A stretch of 64,000 bases of DNA from a bacterium. GTDB lineage: Bacteria; Chloroflexota; Dormibacteria; Dormibacterales; Dormibacteraceae. The stretch spans positions 1-64,000 of the forward strand of contig SCQL01000004.1 of NCBI GenBank assembly GCA_004299235.1, written 5' to 3'. The position numbers and the translations under genes were made by a program. The first letter of the stretch is position 1; every line of letters starts with the position of its first letter. The notes under the pieces are model-generated. The model saw only the letters and a list, made by a program, of their open reading frames with translations. It had not been told where the DNA came from and did not search any database. Of this stretch, positions 26,129 through 33,955 are shown one piece after another.

Positions 26129-26737
26129 TTACGCGACGAAGAAATCGATCGGTCGGCCCAGCCGCTCCGCGAGCTGGGAGAGGACTTCTTGCGATGGACG
26201 CACATCGGCGCTCTCGTACATGTGAACAGCGGCTCTGGAAACAATCCCCTCCCCCAGTGCCTGCAACGAGAGCCCAGCCGCCATCCGAGCCTCTTTCAGC
26301 GCGCCCGTTTTCAGAACGACCCCGGCCCGCCTGCCGCGCGTCCGTCGACCAAGGGCATGGCGGCCACGTGGTGGTTGCCCGCGTCCGTCCATCGCCGTGC
26401 GCATCCGATCGATCAGACGCTGCAGGTCCTCGATGCTGGGGCCCTCACCGGTCGCCGTGTTCCCGGCGACGAGGACATGGACGAGCTGTGGGGTTGGCGT
26501 GTACGAGGACGCGGGCGCGAGCTCGATGGCTACGACCTGACCCTTTCGATCGCGTTCAATGGTGATTCCGCCGGTCGCCGACTCGCGTCGCCTGCGCTTC
26601 AGCTCATGGTCGATGAATTCGAGCCGGATCACGTCGCTCGTCAGGTCCACAATCAGCCGCACGCTGGCAATTCTGGGATCTGGTCCACGCCATGTCCAGC
26701 GCCACGATCTGCTGCTAGGAGACGCGCGCCTCCTCAT
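26129..26737 (-). CDS. XRE-type HTH regulator with an N-terminal beta-rich domain
   Basis: About 202 aa. The N-terminal part (VRLIVDLTSDVIRLEFID, then GGITIERDRKGQVVAIEL) resembles the small DUF2283-type beta domain. A linker rich in Arg/Gly follows, then a C-terminal HTH (KEARMAAGLSLQALGEGIVSRAAVHMYE) with a PSQEVLSQLAERLGRPIDFF tail. The HTH is clearly related to that of the larger regulator immediately upstream, sharing VSRxAxHxxE, PSxExL and PIxxF. ATG 26737 overlaps that gene's end by 23 bp; GTG 26662 at the domain boundary is an alternative start. Probably a partner or paralogous regulator in one operon. Confidence 0.65.
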   Translation of the reverse strand: MRRRASPSSRSWRWTWRGPDPRIASVRLIVDLTSDVIRLEFIDHELKRRRRESATGGITIERDRKGQVVAIELAPASSYTPTPQLVHVLVAGNTATGEGPSIEDLQRLIDRMRTAMDGRGQPPRGRHALGRRTRGRRAGVVLKTGALKEARMAAGLSLQALGEGIVSRAAVHMYESADVRPSQEVLSQLAERLGRPIDFFVA

Positions 26738-28091
26738 CCCAGCGATTCAAGGCGATCTCAAAGGCGGCCGATCTGCCGATATGGGCAGCCAACTTCCACT
26801 GGCGCGCCGCCGCGCTCACATCTCCGCGGTCGTCGAGCAGTTGCGCGTATCTCATATGACACTCGCGTAAGCGGTCACGCATCTCACCCTCGCCGAGAAT
26901 GCGGATCGCCTGCAGAAAGTGATCGTCCGCCGAGCGCGGGTTGGCTTGCCGCTCTTTCAGCTGACCGAGGAGCATCTGCACGTCAGCCAGGACGATCCGT
27001 TCACCCAACGCCTTCCCGACCTCTTCGGCCTGATCCAGGTAGCTTCGGGCCTCCTCCAGGCGACCGTTTCGCAGACTGACGTCGGCGAGATTGGCCAGGA
27101 TGAAGCCGCGGCCGCGCCGGTCGATCCGGAGTGCTTCGGCCCCGGCCAGGGCGGTGAGGAGGTGTCGTTCAGCCAAATCGATCTGCCCTGCCTGCAGAAG
27201 CAACTGACCGAGATCGTTCTCGACCCGATATACAGCGCTCAAATCGGACTCGATGGCGTAAAGCGCCAGCGCCTTGTCGAAGTGCTGGCGGGCCCTGACC
27301 GGCTGCCGCAGACGCTGATATGCCGCACCCAAACCGTGGTGCATCTTCGCCAGCTGAAGCAGGTCCTTCACGGCACCGGCCGCATCGACGGCAGCTTCGT
27401 AATGACTGATCGCCAAGGCCCAGGATTCGCCCACGACGAACATGCCGGCGATGTGACCCAGGATCCGAGCCTCCAATTGGGGCGCCTGCGGTTCGAGTTT
27501 GCGGCAGCGCTCCAGCGCTTGGTTCGCAAGCGCGATGGCCTTTGGATCTTCCAGCAGCCCCCAGGCGCTCGCCTCCCAATCAAGCGCCTCGACCGACAGC
27601 CACTCGTCTTGTTGCCGCTCGAATTGCGCACGCGCCAGAGGTAGGTGGGCGAGTGCCTCTTGTGGTTGCACCAGTCTGCAATGGGCTTGGCCGAGATAGA
27701 AACGGACGAGCGCTCGCGCTTCTTCGCTCCACTGCTTCTCAAGGACCGTCACCCCGAGCTTGACGACCGCCTCGAAGTCACGAACCGACGTGAGCCGCTC
27801 GAGTTCGTGCAGCTCCTGTTGCGGCTCGGTCAGGCTTGGATGTGCACCTGGATCGAGCAGGAAGTACTCGATCGGCTTGCGAGTCTGGCGGGCGATCAGC
27901 TGAAGGGTTTCCAGGGAGGGCTTGACCCGGTCGTACTCAACAAGGTGGATCGCGGTTCGGCTGACCTGGTCGGCGGCGACGTCGGCCAGGCTCAGCCTGG
28001 CCTCGAGTCGCGCTTGGCGGACCGAGCCCTCTCGGATGGCTATCCCGCGGCGGCGACCACGATACCTGGTGTCGAGCATGGCGGTGAGCAT
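26715..28091 (-). CDS. XRE HTH-TPR regulator (RRNPP-like architecture)
   Basis: A 458-aa cytoplasmic regulator. An N-terminal XRE helix-turn-helix (about residues 24-72: RQARLEARLSLADVAADQVS) is followed by a long helical array of degenerate tetratricopeptide repeats (about 90-440), with repeat-like units such as GLGAAYQRLRQPVRARQHFDKAL and LGQLLLQAGQIDLAERHLLTAL. HTH plus TPR of this size is the architecture of PlcR, NprR, Rgg and AimR, which bind imported oligopeptides; Rap lacks the HTH. A gene for a 31-residue secreted peptide lies 43 bp upstream on the same strand, with its own strong ribosome-binding site. Peptide control is inference. Confidence 0.83.
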   Translation of the reverse strand: MLTAMLDTRYRGRRRGIAIREGSVRQARLEARLSLADVAADQVSRTAIHLVEYDRVKPSLETLQLIARQTRKPIEYFLLDPGAHPSLTEPQQELHELERLTSVRDFEAVVKLGVTVLEKQWSEEARALVRFYLGQAHCRLVQPQEALAHLPLARAQFERQQDEWLSVEALDWEASAWGLLEDPKAIALANQALERCRKLEPQAPQLEARILGHIAGMFVVGESWALAISHYEAAVDAAGAVKDLLQLAKMHHGLGAAYQRLRQPVRARQHFDKALALYAIESDLSAVYRVENDLGQLLLQAGQIDLAERHLLTALAGAEALRIDRRGRGFILANLADVSLRNGRLEEARSYLDQAEEVGKALGERIVLADVQMLLGQLKERQANPRSADDHFLQAIRILGEGEMRDRLRECHMRYAQLLDDRGDVSAAARQWKLAAHIGRSAAFEIALNRWDEEARVS

Positions 28092-28134
28092 ACCGCCATG
28101 CCCGACCGATCAGCGATCGATTTAGCGATTAACT

Positions 28135-28230
28135 TTACGGAGTCGGGCCGATGGAGCTCGCTGCGGCGGGCGCGATCGCGAGCACCACGCCCACGACCGC
28201 CAGCAATGCCGACATGACGAATCTGCGCAT
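28135..28230 (-). CDS. 31-residue secreted peptide, candidate signalling precursor
   Basis: ATG 28230 to TAA 28135-28137. Residues 1-4 are MRRF, 5-20 are a hydrophobic helix (VMSALLAVVGVVLAIA) and 21-24 are PAAA, a good signal peptidase site of the AxA type. After it only seven residues remain (SSIGPTP). An almost perfect Shine-Dalgarno AGGAGGTG (28238-28245) precedes the ATG. A lone signal peptide with a heptapeptide tail beside an HTH-TPR regulator is the layout of peptide-pheromone genes. The gene is short, so chance cannot be fully ruled out, but start signal, hydrophobicity and cleavage site agree. Confidence 0.6.
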   Translation of the reverse strand: MRRFVMSALLAVVGVVLAIAPAAASSIGPTP

Positions 28231-28540
28231 TTGGGTTCACCTCCTATTCAGTAATGGCGCGAGTGTCGGTTGAGTTGACAAGCACTGTCAACTCAAAGCG
28301 GCCAGAAGCGGAGACCAAGTGCGCGGCGTTGCCTGGCTACAAGAGCCAAGCTGTTAAATCATTGGTCCAAGGGGATTGGCCGGCGCCGCGCCTTCGCGGG
28401 GCCTGTGCGTGATGGGGCCTCAATGCAGGACCCAATCTCGATGGCATATGATCTACGAGATCTGATATGCAACGGCTCCTAGGGGCAGCGTGCCGTGGTT
28501 CAGCCCGCGATCACCCTGGTGGCCCAGAGGAGATGAGCCT
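28231..28540. promoter_or_regulatory. Divergent region between the peptide gene and the crotonase operon, with palindrome GATCTACGAGATC
   Basis: These 310 bases hold no further gene. They start with the ribosome-binding site of the peptide gene. TTGACAAGCACTGTCAA (28275-28291) is an inverted repeat (TTGACA/TGTCAA) that may be an operator for the peptide-regulator unit. At 28450-28462 lies GATCTACGAGATC, flanked by CATATG and GATATGC. Nearly the same block, including the following A-C-G-G-C, occurs at 39826-39838 upstream of the RraA-like operon, pointing to a shared regulator. Confidence 0.5.
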
Positions 28541-29332
28541 GTGAGTGGAGCCGAGAAGCAGTTCGTCAGAACGGAGACGATCGGCCATGTCGCCGTCGTG
28601 ACGGTCGATCGGCCACCGGTGAATGCGTTCAGCCAGGCAGTGGGGGAGGAGCTCGCCCAAACTTTCGAAGAGCTGGCGGGCCGAGGCGACGTCTACGTCG
28701 TCATCCTCACGGGTGGGGATCGCCTCTTCTCGGCCGGGGTCGATATCAAGGAGCTCAACCTGGAGAACGCCACCGACCCGGCACAGGCGGTACCTCGCAA
28801 CCAGCGCTTCGAGAACATTTGCCGCAGCATCGCCAGCCTGAAAGCCCCGGTCATCGCTGCCATGAACGGATATGCACTTGGTGGCGGTTGCATGATCTCT
28901 GTCTACTGCGACATTCGGGTCGCGGCTGAAGACGCTTCGTTTGGCCTCCCGGAGATCAATCTCGGCGGTGTTCCAGGGTCTGGGATGCAGCGGCTGAGCC
29001 GGTTGATCGGCCAGGGGAGGACCAAGCTGATGGTGCTCACGGGTGACTCCATCGACGGGCGGGAGGCCTACCGGATCGGACTCGTCGACGTCCTCGCCGG
29101 TCCTGGCCAGGCTCTGCCGGCGGCCCTCGAGCTGGCCCAGCGGATAGCTTCCAAACCACCCCTGTCGGTCCAGGCCTGCAACCAGACGATCAGCCTTGGC
29201 GCGGATCTGCCCCTCGAACGCGCGCAGGCGATCGATCTTCTCTTCGTCGAGCGGGTGGCCGGTACCGAGGACCGTGCCGAGAGCCTGCGTGCGTTCCTCG
29301 AAAAGAGGGCGCCTCGCCTGGCCGGGCGTTGA
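28541..29332 (+). CDS. Enoyl-CoA hydratase/isomerase family protein (crotonase), paralog A
   Basis: A 263-aa crotonase. The oxyanion-hole segments are FSAGVDIKEL and MNGYALGGGCM, and the acidic active-site position is in FGLPEINLGGVPG. Start GTG 28541 after AGAGGAGATGAG matches the start context of its near twin at 43472. Both are exactly 263 codons plus stop and most residues are identical. It is followed 64 bp later by a nitrilase gene, so its CoA substrate may come from an amide or carbamoyl compound (inference). Reaction unknown: hydratase, isomerase or C-C hydrolase. Confidence 0.88.
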   Translation: MSGAEKQFVRTETIGHVAVVTVDRPPVNAFSQAVGEELAQTFEELAGRGDVYVVILTGGDRLFSAGVDIKELNLENATDPAQAVPRNQRFENICRSIASLKAPVIAAMNGYALGGGCMISVYCDIRVAAEDASFGLPEINLGGVPGSGMQRLSRLIGQGRTKLMVLTGDSIDGREAYRIGLVDVLAGPGQALPAALELAQRIASKPPLSVQACNQTISLGADLPLERAQAIDLLFVERVAGTEDRAESLRAFLEKRAPRLAGR

Positions 29333-29396
29333 CGGGCGGGGGACAAGTTGATCGAGAGCAGCGGGCCAGTGGACAGCTGAAAGGAGGTCTTGTGAC

Positions 29397-30317
29397 ATGA
29401 CAGTGACAATCGGTGTGGCTCAGTTCGTCAGTACCGACACGACGCATGAAAACCTACTTTCCATCGACAGAATGGTCGCGCGAGCAGCCGACCAGGGCGT
29501 GCAACTACTGGGCTTCCATGAAATTGCCAACACGTCCTACCCGTGTTTCATACAGGATCCGAAATACAGAGAACTTGCGGAGCCGATTCCGGGCCCCTCG
29601 ACAGATCACGCCAGTGAACTGGCGACCCGCCATGGCGTGCACATGGTCCTGCCGCTCTATGAACGCCAAGGCGACATGCGGTTCAATACGGCCGCCTTCA
29701 TCGAACCGGGCAAGGGCGTCGTGGGCAAATACCAGAAGTCTCACATTGCCAGGTCGCGCGTCCACAGCCCTGGGGACCTGAAGACGGCAGATGAAGCGTA
29801 TTACTGCGAACCGGGACAGACCGGATTCTCCACCTGGGACAACGTCCAGCTCGGAATCAGGATCGGGGTCCAGATTTGCTACGACCGGCATTTTTTTGAA
29901 GGAGCGCGCAGCCTCGGACTGCAGGGTGTCGACCTGGTGTTTGTGCCGACAGCCTCATATCGGAAGTTCATCATTGAAACGCTGTGGAACGCGGAGTTGC
30001 AGGCGATGGCGTTTCAGAACACGTTTTTTGTGGCGGGGATCAACAAGATCGGGCCGGTCACGGGTTTCACCGACGGCCGGCGGTTTCCCGGACGCTCGCT
30101 GATCGTCGATTTCGAGGGCCGGGTCATGTCTCAGGCGGGGGATGAGGAAGCGTTGGTGGTTGCCGACATTGATCCTGCGCGGGCTCAAGACGCGAGGGAC
30201 GTGCTGCGTTTCTATGAGCTCCGGAGACCCGAACTGTACGAGCAGCTGACGCGAATGGACGCGGGAGCCGACTTTGACAGGGCGGCGCACCGATCAGATG
30301 GAGATCCCCGCCTCTAG
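29397..30317 (+). CDS. Nitrilase-superfamily carbon-nitrogen hydrolase
   Basis: A 306-aa amidase/carbamoylase-type enzyme. The Glu-Lys-Cys triad is seen at E42 (FHEIANT), K114 (YQKSHI) and C161 (VQICYDRHF). The CYDRHFFEGAR and IGPVTGFTDGRRFPG patterns resemble beta-ureidopropionase and N-carbamoylputrescine amidase, so it may release ammonia and CO2 from an N-carbamoyl compound. ATG start with GAAAGGAGGTC. Its stop and the stop of livF share the palindrome CTAG at 30314-30317. Confidence 0.88.
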   Translation: MTVTIGVAQFVSTDTTHENLLSIDRMVARAADQGVQLLGFHEIANTSYPCFIQDPKYRELAEPIPGPSTDHASELATRHGVHMVLPLYERQGDMRFNTAAFIEPGKGVVGKYQKSHIARSRVHSPGDLKTADEAYYCEPGQTGFSTWDNVQLGIRIGVQICYDRHFFEGARSLGLQGVDLVFVPTASYRKFIIETLWNAELQAMAFQNTFFVAGINKIGPVTGFTDGRRFPGRSLIVDFEGRVMSQAGDEEALVVADIDPARAQDARDVLRFYELRRPELYEQLTRMDAGADFDRAAHRSDGDPRL

Positions 30318-31078
30318 ACCCCCAGGTACGCCCCCCGCACGTGGTCGTCGGTGAGGAGGCTTTTGGCCTCTCCCTCGAGACTCACGGTGCCCGATTCGAT
30401 GACATAGGCGCGGGTGGCAAGGCGCAAGGCCAGGCGGGCATTCTGCTCGACGAGCAGGACCGAAGTCCCCGCCTTGTTGATGCCCAATATCACCTCGGCG
30501 ATGGCGCGCACCATCATCGGTGCCAGGCCCAGCGAGGGCTCATCGAGCATCAGGACCTTTGGGGTACCCATCAGCGCCCTGCCGATCGCCAACATTTGCT
30601 GCTCGCCGCCGCTCAAGGTTCCCGCCAGTTGCTTGCGCCGGTTGGCGAGCACCGCAAAAAGGTCGAAGATCCGGGCCAGGTTTTGCTTCGCGGCCAGCCT
30701 GTTGGAGGCGCCGTAGGCGCCGAGGTCCAAGTTCTCCTGAACCGTCAGGGTCCCGAAGATCCTGCGACCCTCCGGTACGTGCGAGATGCCCATTCGCACG
30801 CGCTGATCAGCGGACACACCGAGCAGGTCGCGTCCCTGGAAGACGACCGCGCCGCGGCGGGGCCGCAGCAGACCCGAGATGGTGTTGAGCGTCGTCGTCT
30901 TGCCCGCGCCGTTGGCTCCGATGAGTGCGACCAGCTCAGACCGTCCGAGTTGCAACGATAGTCCGCGAAGGGCGCGGACGTCGCCGTAGTAGACGTCCAG
31001 GTCCCGCAGTTCGAGAATTGAATCGGTGCCCAATTCGCTGGCCCGATCAGGCAGACAGTGAATCGTCTTCAACGCCAA
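30314..31078 (-). CDS. livF: Liv-type ABC importer ATPase (LivF-like)
   Basis: A 254-aa ATPase of the branched-chain amino acid/urea/amide importer class. Walker A is GANGAGKTT, signature LSGGEQQML, Walker B VLMLDEPSLGL and switch LLVEQNA; the C-terminus RGAYLGV is typical of LivF. Start TTG 31078 lies inside the previous gene; TTG 31033 would remove the overlap. It completes a livH-livMG-livF transport unit. The class imports varied polar compounds, so the substrate cannot be read from it. Confidence 0.88.
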   Translation of the reverse strand: MALKTIHCLPDRASELGTDSILELRDLDVYYGDVRALRGLSLQLGRSELVALIGANGAGKTTTLNTISGLLRPRRGAVVFQGRDLLGVSADQRVRMGISHVPEGRRIFGTLTVQENLDLGAYGASNRLAAKQNLARIFDLFAVLANRRKQLAGTLSGGEQQMLAIGRALMGTPKVLMLDEPSLGLAPMMVRAIAEVILGINKAGTSVLLVEQNARLALRLATRAYVIESGTVSLEGEAKSLLTDDHVRGAYLGV

Positions 31079-32873
31079 GGTATGCCTCTATCACCTCCGA
31101 ATCGTTCCGGATCGTCTCTGGAGCACCCTGGGCGATCCTGCGGCCGTAATTCAAAACGACGATCTGATCGGCCAGGCCCATGATCAGCGGCATCGTGTGC
31201 TCGACGAGCAAGACCGTTATTCCGAGGTCAACGATCTGCCTGATAAGTTGCGTCAGGTCAAGGCGCTCGCGGTCGTTCATGCCGGCCGCCGGCTCGTCCA
31301 GGATCAACAGCTCCGGCTGGGTCGCCAGCGCGCGCGCGATCTCCAGCCGCCGCTGGTCGCCGTAGGAGAGGTTCTTGGCCTCCGTGTAGGCCAGGTTTCC
31401 GAGGCCGACGAATTCGAGCTGACGAAATGAATTGGCGATGATCGCTCGTTCTTCCGCCTGCTGCCTGGGGGTGCGAAACACGATTCCGAGCACACTGGCG
31501 CGGCTGCGCGAGTGACATCCCGCCATCACGTTCTCGATCACGGACATGGTGCCGAACAGGCGGATCGATTGGAAGGTGCGGGCTATCCCCGCATCCACGA
31601 TCCGGCTGGGCCGCCAGTGATGGATCGGCCGGCCCTTGAACAGGATTTCGCCCCGGTCCGGTCGGGTGAACCCGGTGATGAGGTTGAACACGGTCGATTT
31701 GCCCGCGCCGTTGGGCCCGATCAGGGCAGTCACCCGACCGGCCTCGATCACGAAGTCCAAGTCGTCGACAGCGGCCAACCCCCCGAAATGCTTGGTGAGG
31801 TTGCGGACCTGTAGGAGTGGGCCCGTCGCCGCTCCGGGTCGGGTGACCCGGGTCGCGCCCCGGCCGCCGAGGTGGTCGGCGGCGCCTCCGCCCCGCGCGT
31901 ACCGACGCACCTTGTTCGGCCACAGCCCTTGAGGCCGGTAGATCATCATCCCGATCAGTACGATGCCGAAGACGATGAACCGGTAATCCTGCAGCCCCCG
32001 CAGCGCTTCGGGCAGCACGATCATCGCGGCGACGCCGACGAAGACGCCAGGCAATCGACCCGATCCGCCGATGAGGACGATGATCAGGACGGTCACCGAC
32101 TCCCAGACCGAGAAGCTGTCCGGTGTGACGACCGACAGGATGGCGGCAAACATGACTCCGGCCAAGCCGGCGCAGGTCGCGCCCAGGCCGAAGGCCAAGA
32201 GCTTGGTGGTTACCAGGTTGATACCGACGGCTTCGGCCGCGATCTCGTTGTCACGGATGCACATCCATGCGCGGCCCAATCTGGAGTTGCCGAGGCGGGC
32301 CACCGCGATCAGAATCAACACGGTCGCGGGAAGCACCAGGTAGTACTGCTGCATCGGTTCGACCAGATCGATGCCGAAGAAGTTGGCGGCGGGTACGCCG
32401 ACCACGCCGTTCGGTCCTCCGGTCAGCCAGTCGAGGTTGCGCACGCTGAGGCGGATGATCTCGCCGAAGCCCAGCGTGACCACGGCCAGGTAGTCCGCGC
32501 GCATCCGCAGCACCGGAAAGCCCAGCAGCGCTCCCGCCAAGCCGGCCAGAATCGCTCCGACCGGCAGCAGCAGCCAGAAGCTGATTCCGTAGTGAGTGGC
32601 CAGCAGCGCCGAACTGTAGGCACCGATCGCGTAGAAGGCTATGTACCCGAGGTCGATCAACCCCGTGTAGCCGACCACGATCTCCATGCCCGAGGCCAAC
32701 ATGATGTAGAGGCTCGCTTCGACGCAGATCGCCAGCACATAGTTGTTGGGTACGAGCAGCGGAAAAGCCGCGGCGACGGCAATCAGCAGGCCGGTCCGCC
32801 GGCGGCTGTGGCCGGCCCCCACCAACGGCAACCTCGACGTCCTCTCACCCAGCGCTTGCAGCATCCCCACCAT
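31047..32873 (-). CDS. Fused LivM permease and LivG ATPase
   Basis: A 608-aa fusion. Residues 1 to about 345 are a LivM-type permease with about 8-10 membrane segments and motifs ASGMEIVVGYTGLIDLGYIAF and GGSGRLPGVFVG. After a Gly/Arg-rich linker the C-terminal part is LivG: Walker A GPNGAGKST, VFNLITGFTRPDRG, ARTFQSIRLF, signature LSYGDQRRLEIARAL and Walker B LLILDEPAAGM. These are usually two genes; a single chain fixes their stoichiometry. ATG 32873 overlaps the livH stop (TGATG). A longer start exists but would add residues within livH. Confidence 0.9.
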   Translation of the reverse strand: MVGMLQALGERTSRLPLVGAGHSRRRTGLLIAVAAAFPLLVPNNYVLAICVEASLYIMLASGMEIVVGYTGLIDLGYIAFYAIGAYSSALLATHYGISFWLLLPVGAILAGLAGALLGFPVLRMRADYLAVVTLGFGEIIRLSVRNLDWLTGGPNGVVGVPAANFFGIDLVEPMQQYYLVLPATVLILIAVARLGNSRLGRAWMCIRDNEIAAEAVGINLVTTKLLAFGLGATCAGLAGVMFAAILSVVTPDSFSVWESVTVLIIVLIGGSGRLPGVFVGVAAMIVLPEALRGLQDYRFIVFGIVLIGMMIYRPQGLWPNKVRRYARGGGAADHLGGRGATRVTRPGAATGPLLQVRNLTKHFGGLAAVDDLDFVIEAGRVTALIGPNGAGKSTVFNLITGFTRPDRGEILFKGRPIHHWRPSRIVDAGIARTFQSIRLFGTMSVIENVMAGCHSRSRASVLGIVFRTPRQQAEERAIIANSFRQLEFVGLGNLAYTEAKNLSYGDQRRLEIARALATQPELLILDEPAAGMNDRERLDLTQLIRQIVDLGITVLLVEHTMPLIMGLADQIVVLNYGRRIAQGAPETIRNDSEVIEAYLGVEDDSLSA

Positions 32874-33817
32874 CAGAGCTTCTCGACCACTCGCTCGCCG
32901 AACAGACCCCACGGTCGGAAGAGGAGCATCAGGATGAGGACGACGAAGGCTATGGCGTCGGTCCATTCCGAAGATACGTAGCCGGCGACCAACGCCTCCA
33001 CCACCCCCAGCGCGAAGCTCATGAGGACCGCGCCCAGGATGTTGCCCATGCCTCCGAGGACAGCGGCGGTGAAGGCTTTAAGGACCGCCTCGAAGCCCAT
33101 CAGATAGTTGAGGGCGCCGTACTGCAATCCATACATCACGCCGGCCACGCCACACAGACCTGAGCTCAAGACGAAGGCGATCACGATCACCCGGTTGACA
33201 TTTATGCCCATGAGCAGGGCTGTGCCGGGATCGAGACCGATCGCTCGCATGGCCTTGCCGACATTGGTTCGCTGGACGTAGAGATGGCAGCCGATCATGA
33301 ACACCAGCGAGGTGATCACGATCACGATCTGCGCGGGCGTGATCACGAGCCCGGCAAACAGGAACTTGGCGTACGGCAGGATGGCTGGGAACTGTGGGTA
33401 TCCCTTGCCCCAGACGATCATCACTATGTTCTGGAGTAAGAGCGAGACGCCGAGGGAGGTCATGAGCAGTGGGACCTTCTCGTTGCGGCCGATCGGCCTG
33501 AACGCGAACCGTTCCGAAAGGACGCCGCTGACCACCGAGCCGGCGACCGCGGCGACGAGGGCGAGGCCGACCAGCAAGAAAAGGGGCAGGTGCAGCCATG
33601 ACCCGGTGGAGATGATGGCGGTCATGCCGAAAAAGGCGCCGACGGTGAAGTAGTCGCCGTGGGCGAAGTTGATCAGCTTCATGACGCCGAAGACGATCGT
33701 GAAGCCGATCGCGACGAGGGTATAGCGCGCCCCCGTCGTGACGCCGTTGACGAGTTGCTGCCCGAACAGCGACAGCCCCCCGCCGCCCAGGACGCCAAAC
33801 ATGTAGCCAGCTAGCAC
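32873..33817 (-). CDS. livH: Liv-type ABC importer permease (LivH-like)
   Basis: A 314-aa membrane protein with about 8 segments. Motifs: the N-terminal GQQLVNGVTTGARYTLVAIGFTIVFGVMKLINFAHGD is the classic LivH consensus, and the internal MRAIGLDPGTALLMGINVNRVI matches the coupling helix with its GI(N) turn. GTG start after AAGGAGATG. It is the first gene of a minus-strand importer operon, divergent from an amidase and a Liv-type binding protein that probably belong to the same transport system. Confidence 0.9.
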   Translation of the reverse strand: MLAGYMFGVLGGGGLSLFGQQLVNGVTTGARYTLVAIGFTIVFGVMKLINFAHGDYFTVGAFFGMTAIISTGSWLHLPLFLLVGLALVAAVAGSVVSGVLSERFAFRPIGRNEKVPLLMTSLGVSLLLQNIVMIVWGKGYPQFPAILPYAKFLFAGLVITPAQIVIVITSLVFMIGCHLYVQRTNVGKAMRAIGLDPGTALLMGINVNRVIVIAFVLSSGLCGVAGVMYGLQYGALNYLMGFEAVLKAFTAAVLGGMGNILGAVLMSFALGVVEALVAGYVSSEWTDAIAFVVLILMLLFRPWGLFGERVVEKL

Positions 33818-33888
33818 GGCCCATCTCCTTGCAGAACGGTCATTGGCCCCCCGCCGCCTGACCCGGCGATCCCGCGGGGCCCGGCATG

Positions 33889-33919
33889 TGATGTATCATA
33901 TGGAATATGATGTATCATA
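33889..33919. promoter_or_regulatory. Tandem palindromes in the livH/amidase divergent promoter
   Basis: TGATGTATCATA occurs twice, at 33889-33900 and 33908-33919, 19 bp apart. The second copy extends to ATGATGTATCAT, with arms ATGAT and ATCAT around GT. This resembles operator half-sites of FCD-type GntR regulators, and a similar ATGATATACCAT lies upstream of the gntR gene at 39693. It sits between divergent livH and the amidase gene, so it could control both. Confidence 0.6.
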
Positions 33920-33955
33920 CGGCGTATGCGAGCGCAATTATAGGGTGAGCTGCAA

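Noticed and set aside
28040-28240. A 66-codon frame on the minus strand over the peptide gene
   Set aside because: It starts upstream of the better-placed ATG at 28230, is Arg/Gly-rich without a recognisable fold, and overlaps the regulator gene. The 31-codon frame has the Shine-Dalgarno, hydrophobic core and cleavage site.
31872-32981. Long open frame on the plus strand opposite livM-livG
   Set aside because: His/Gln/Asp/Arg-rich translation typical of the antisense of a high-GC membrane protein gene. The minus-strand frame has clear Liv motifs.
33889-33919. Short direct repeats considered as a CRISPR-like array
   Set aside because: Only two 12-bp units with an 8-bp gap, palindromic and in a divergent promoter. 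No cas genes or longer repeats occur anywhere in the window.
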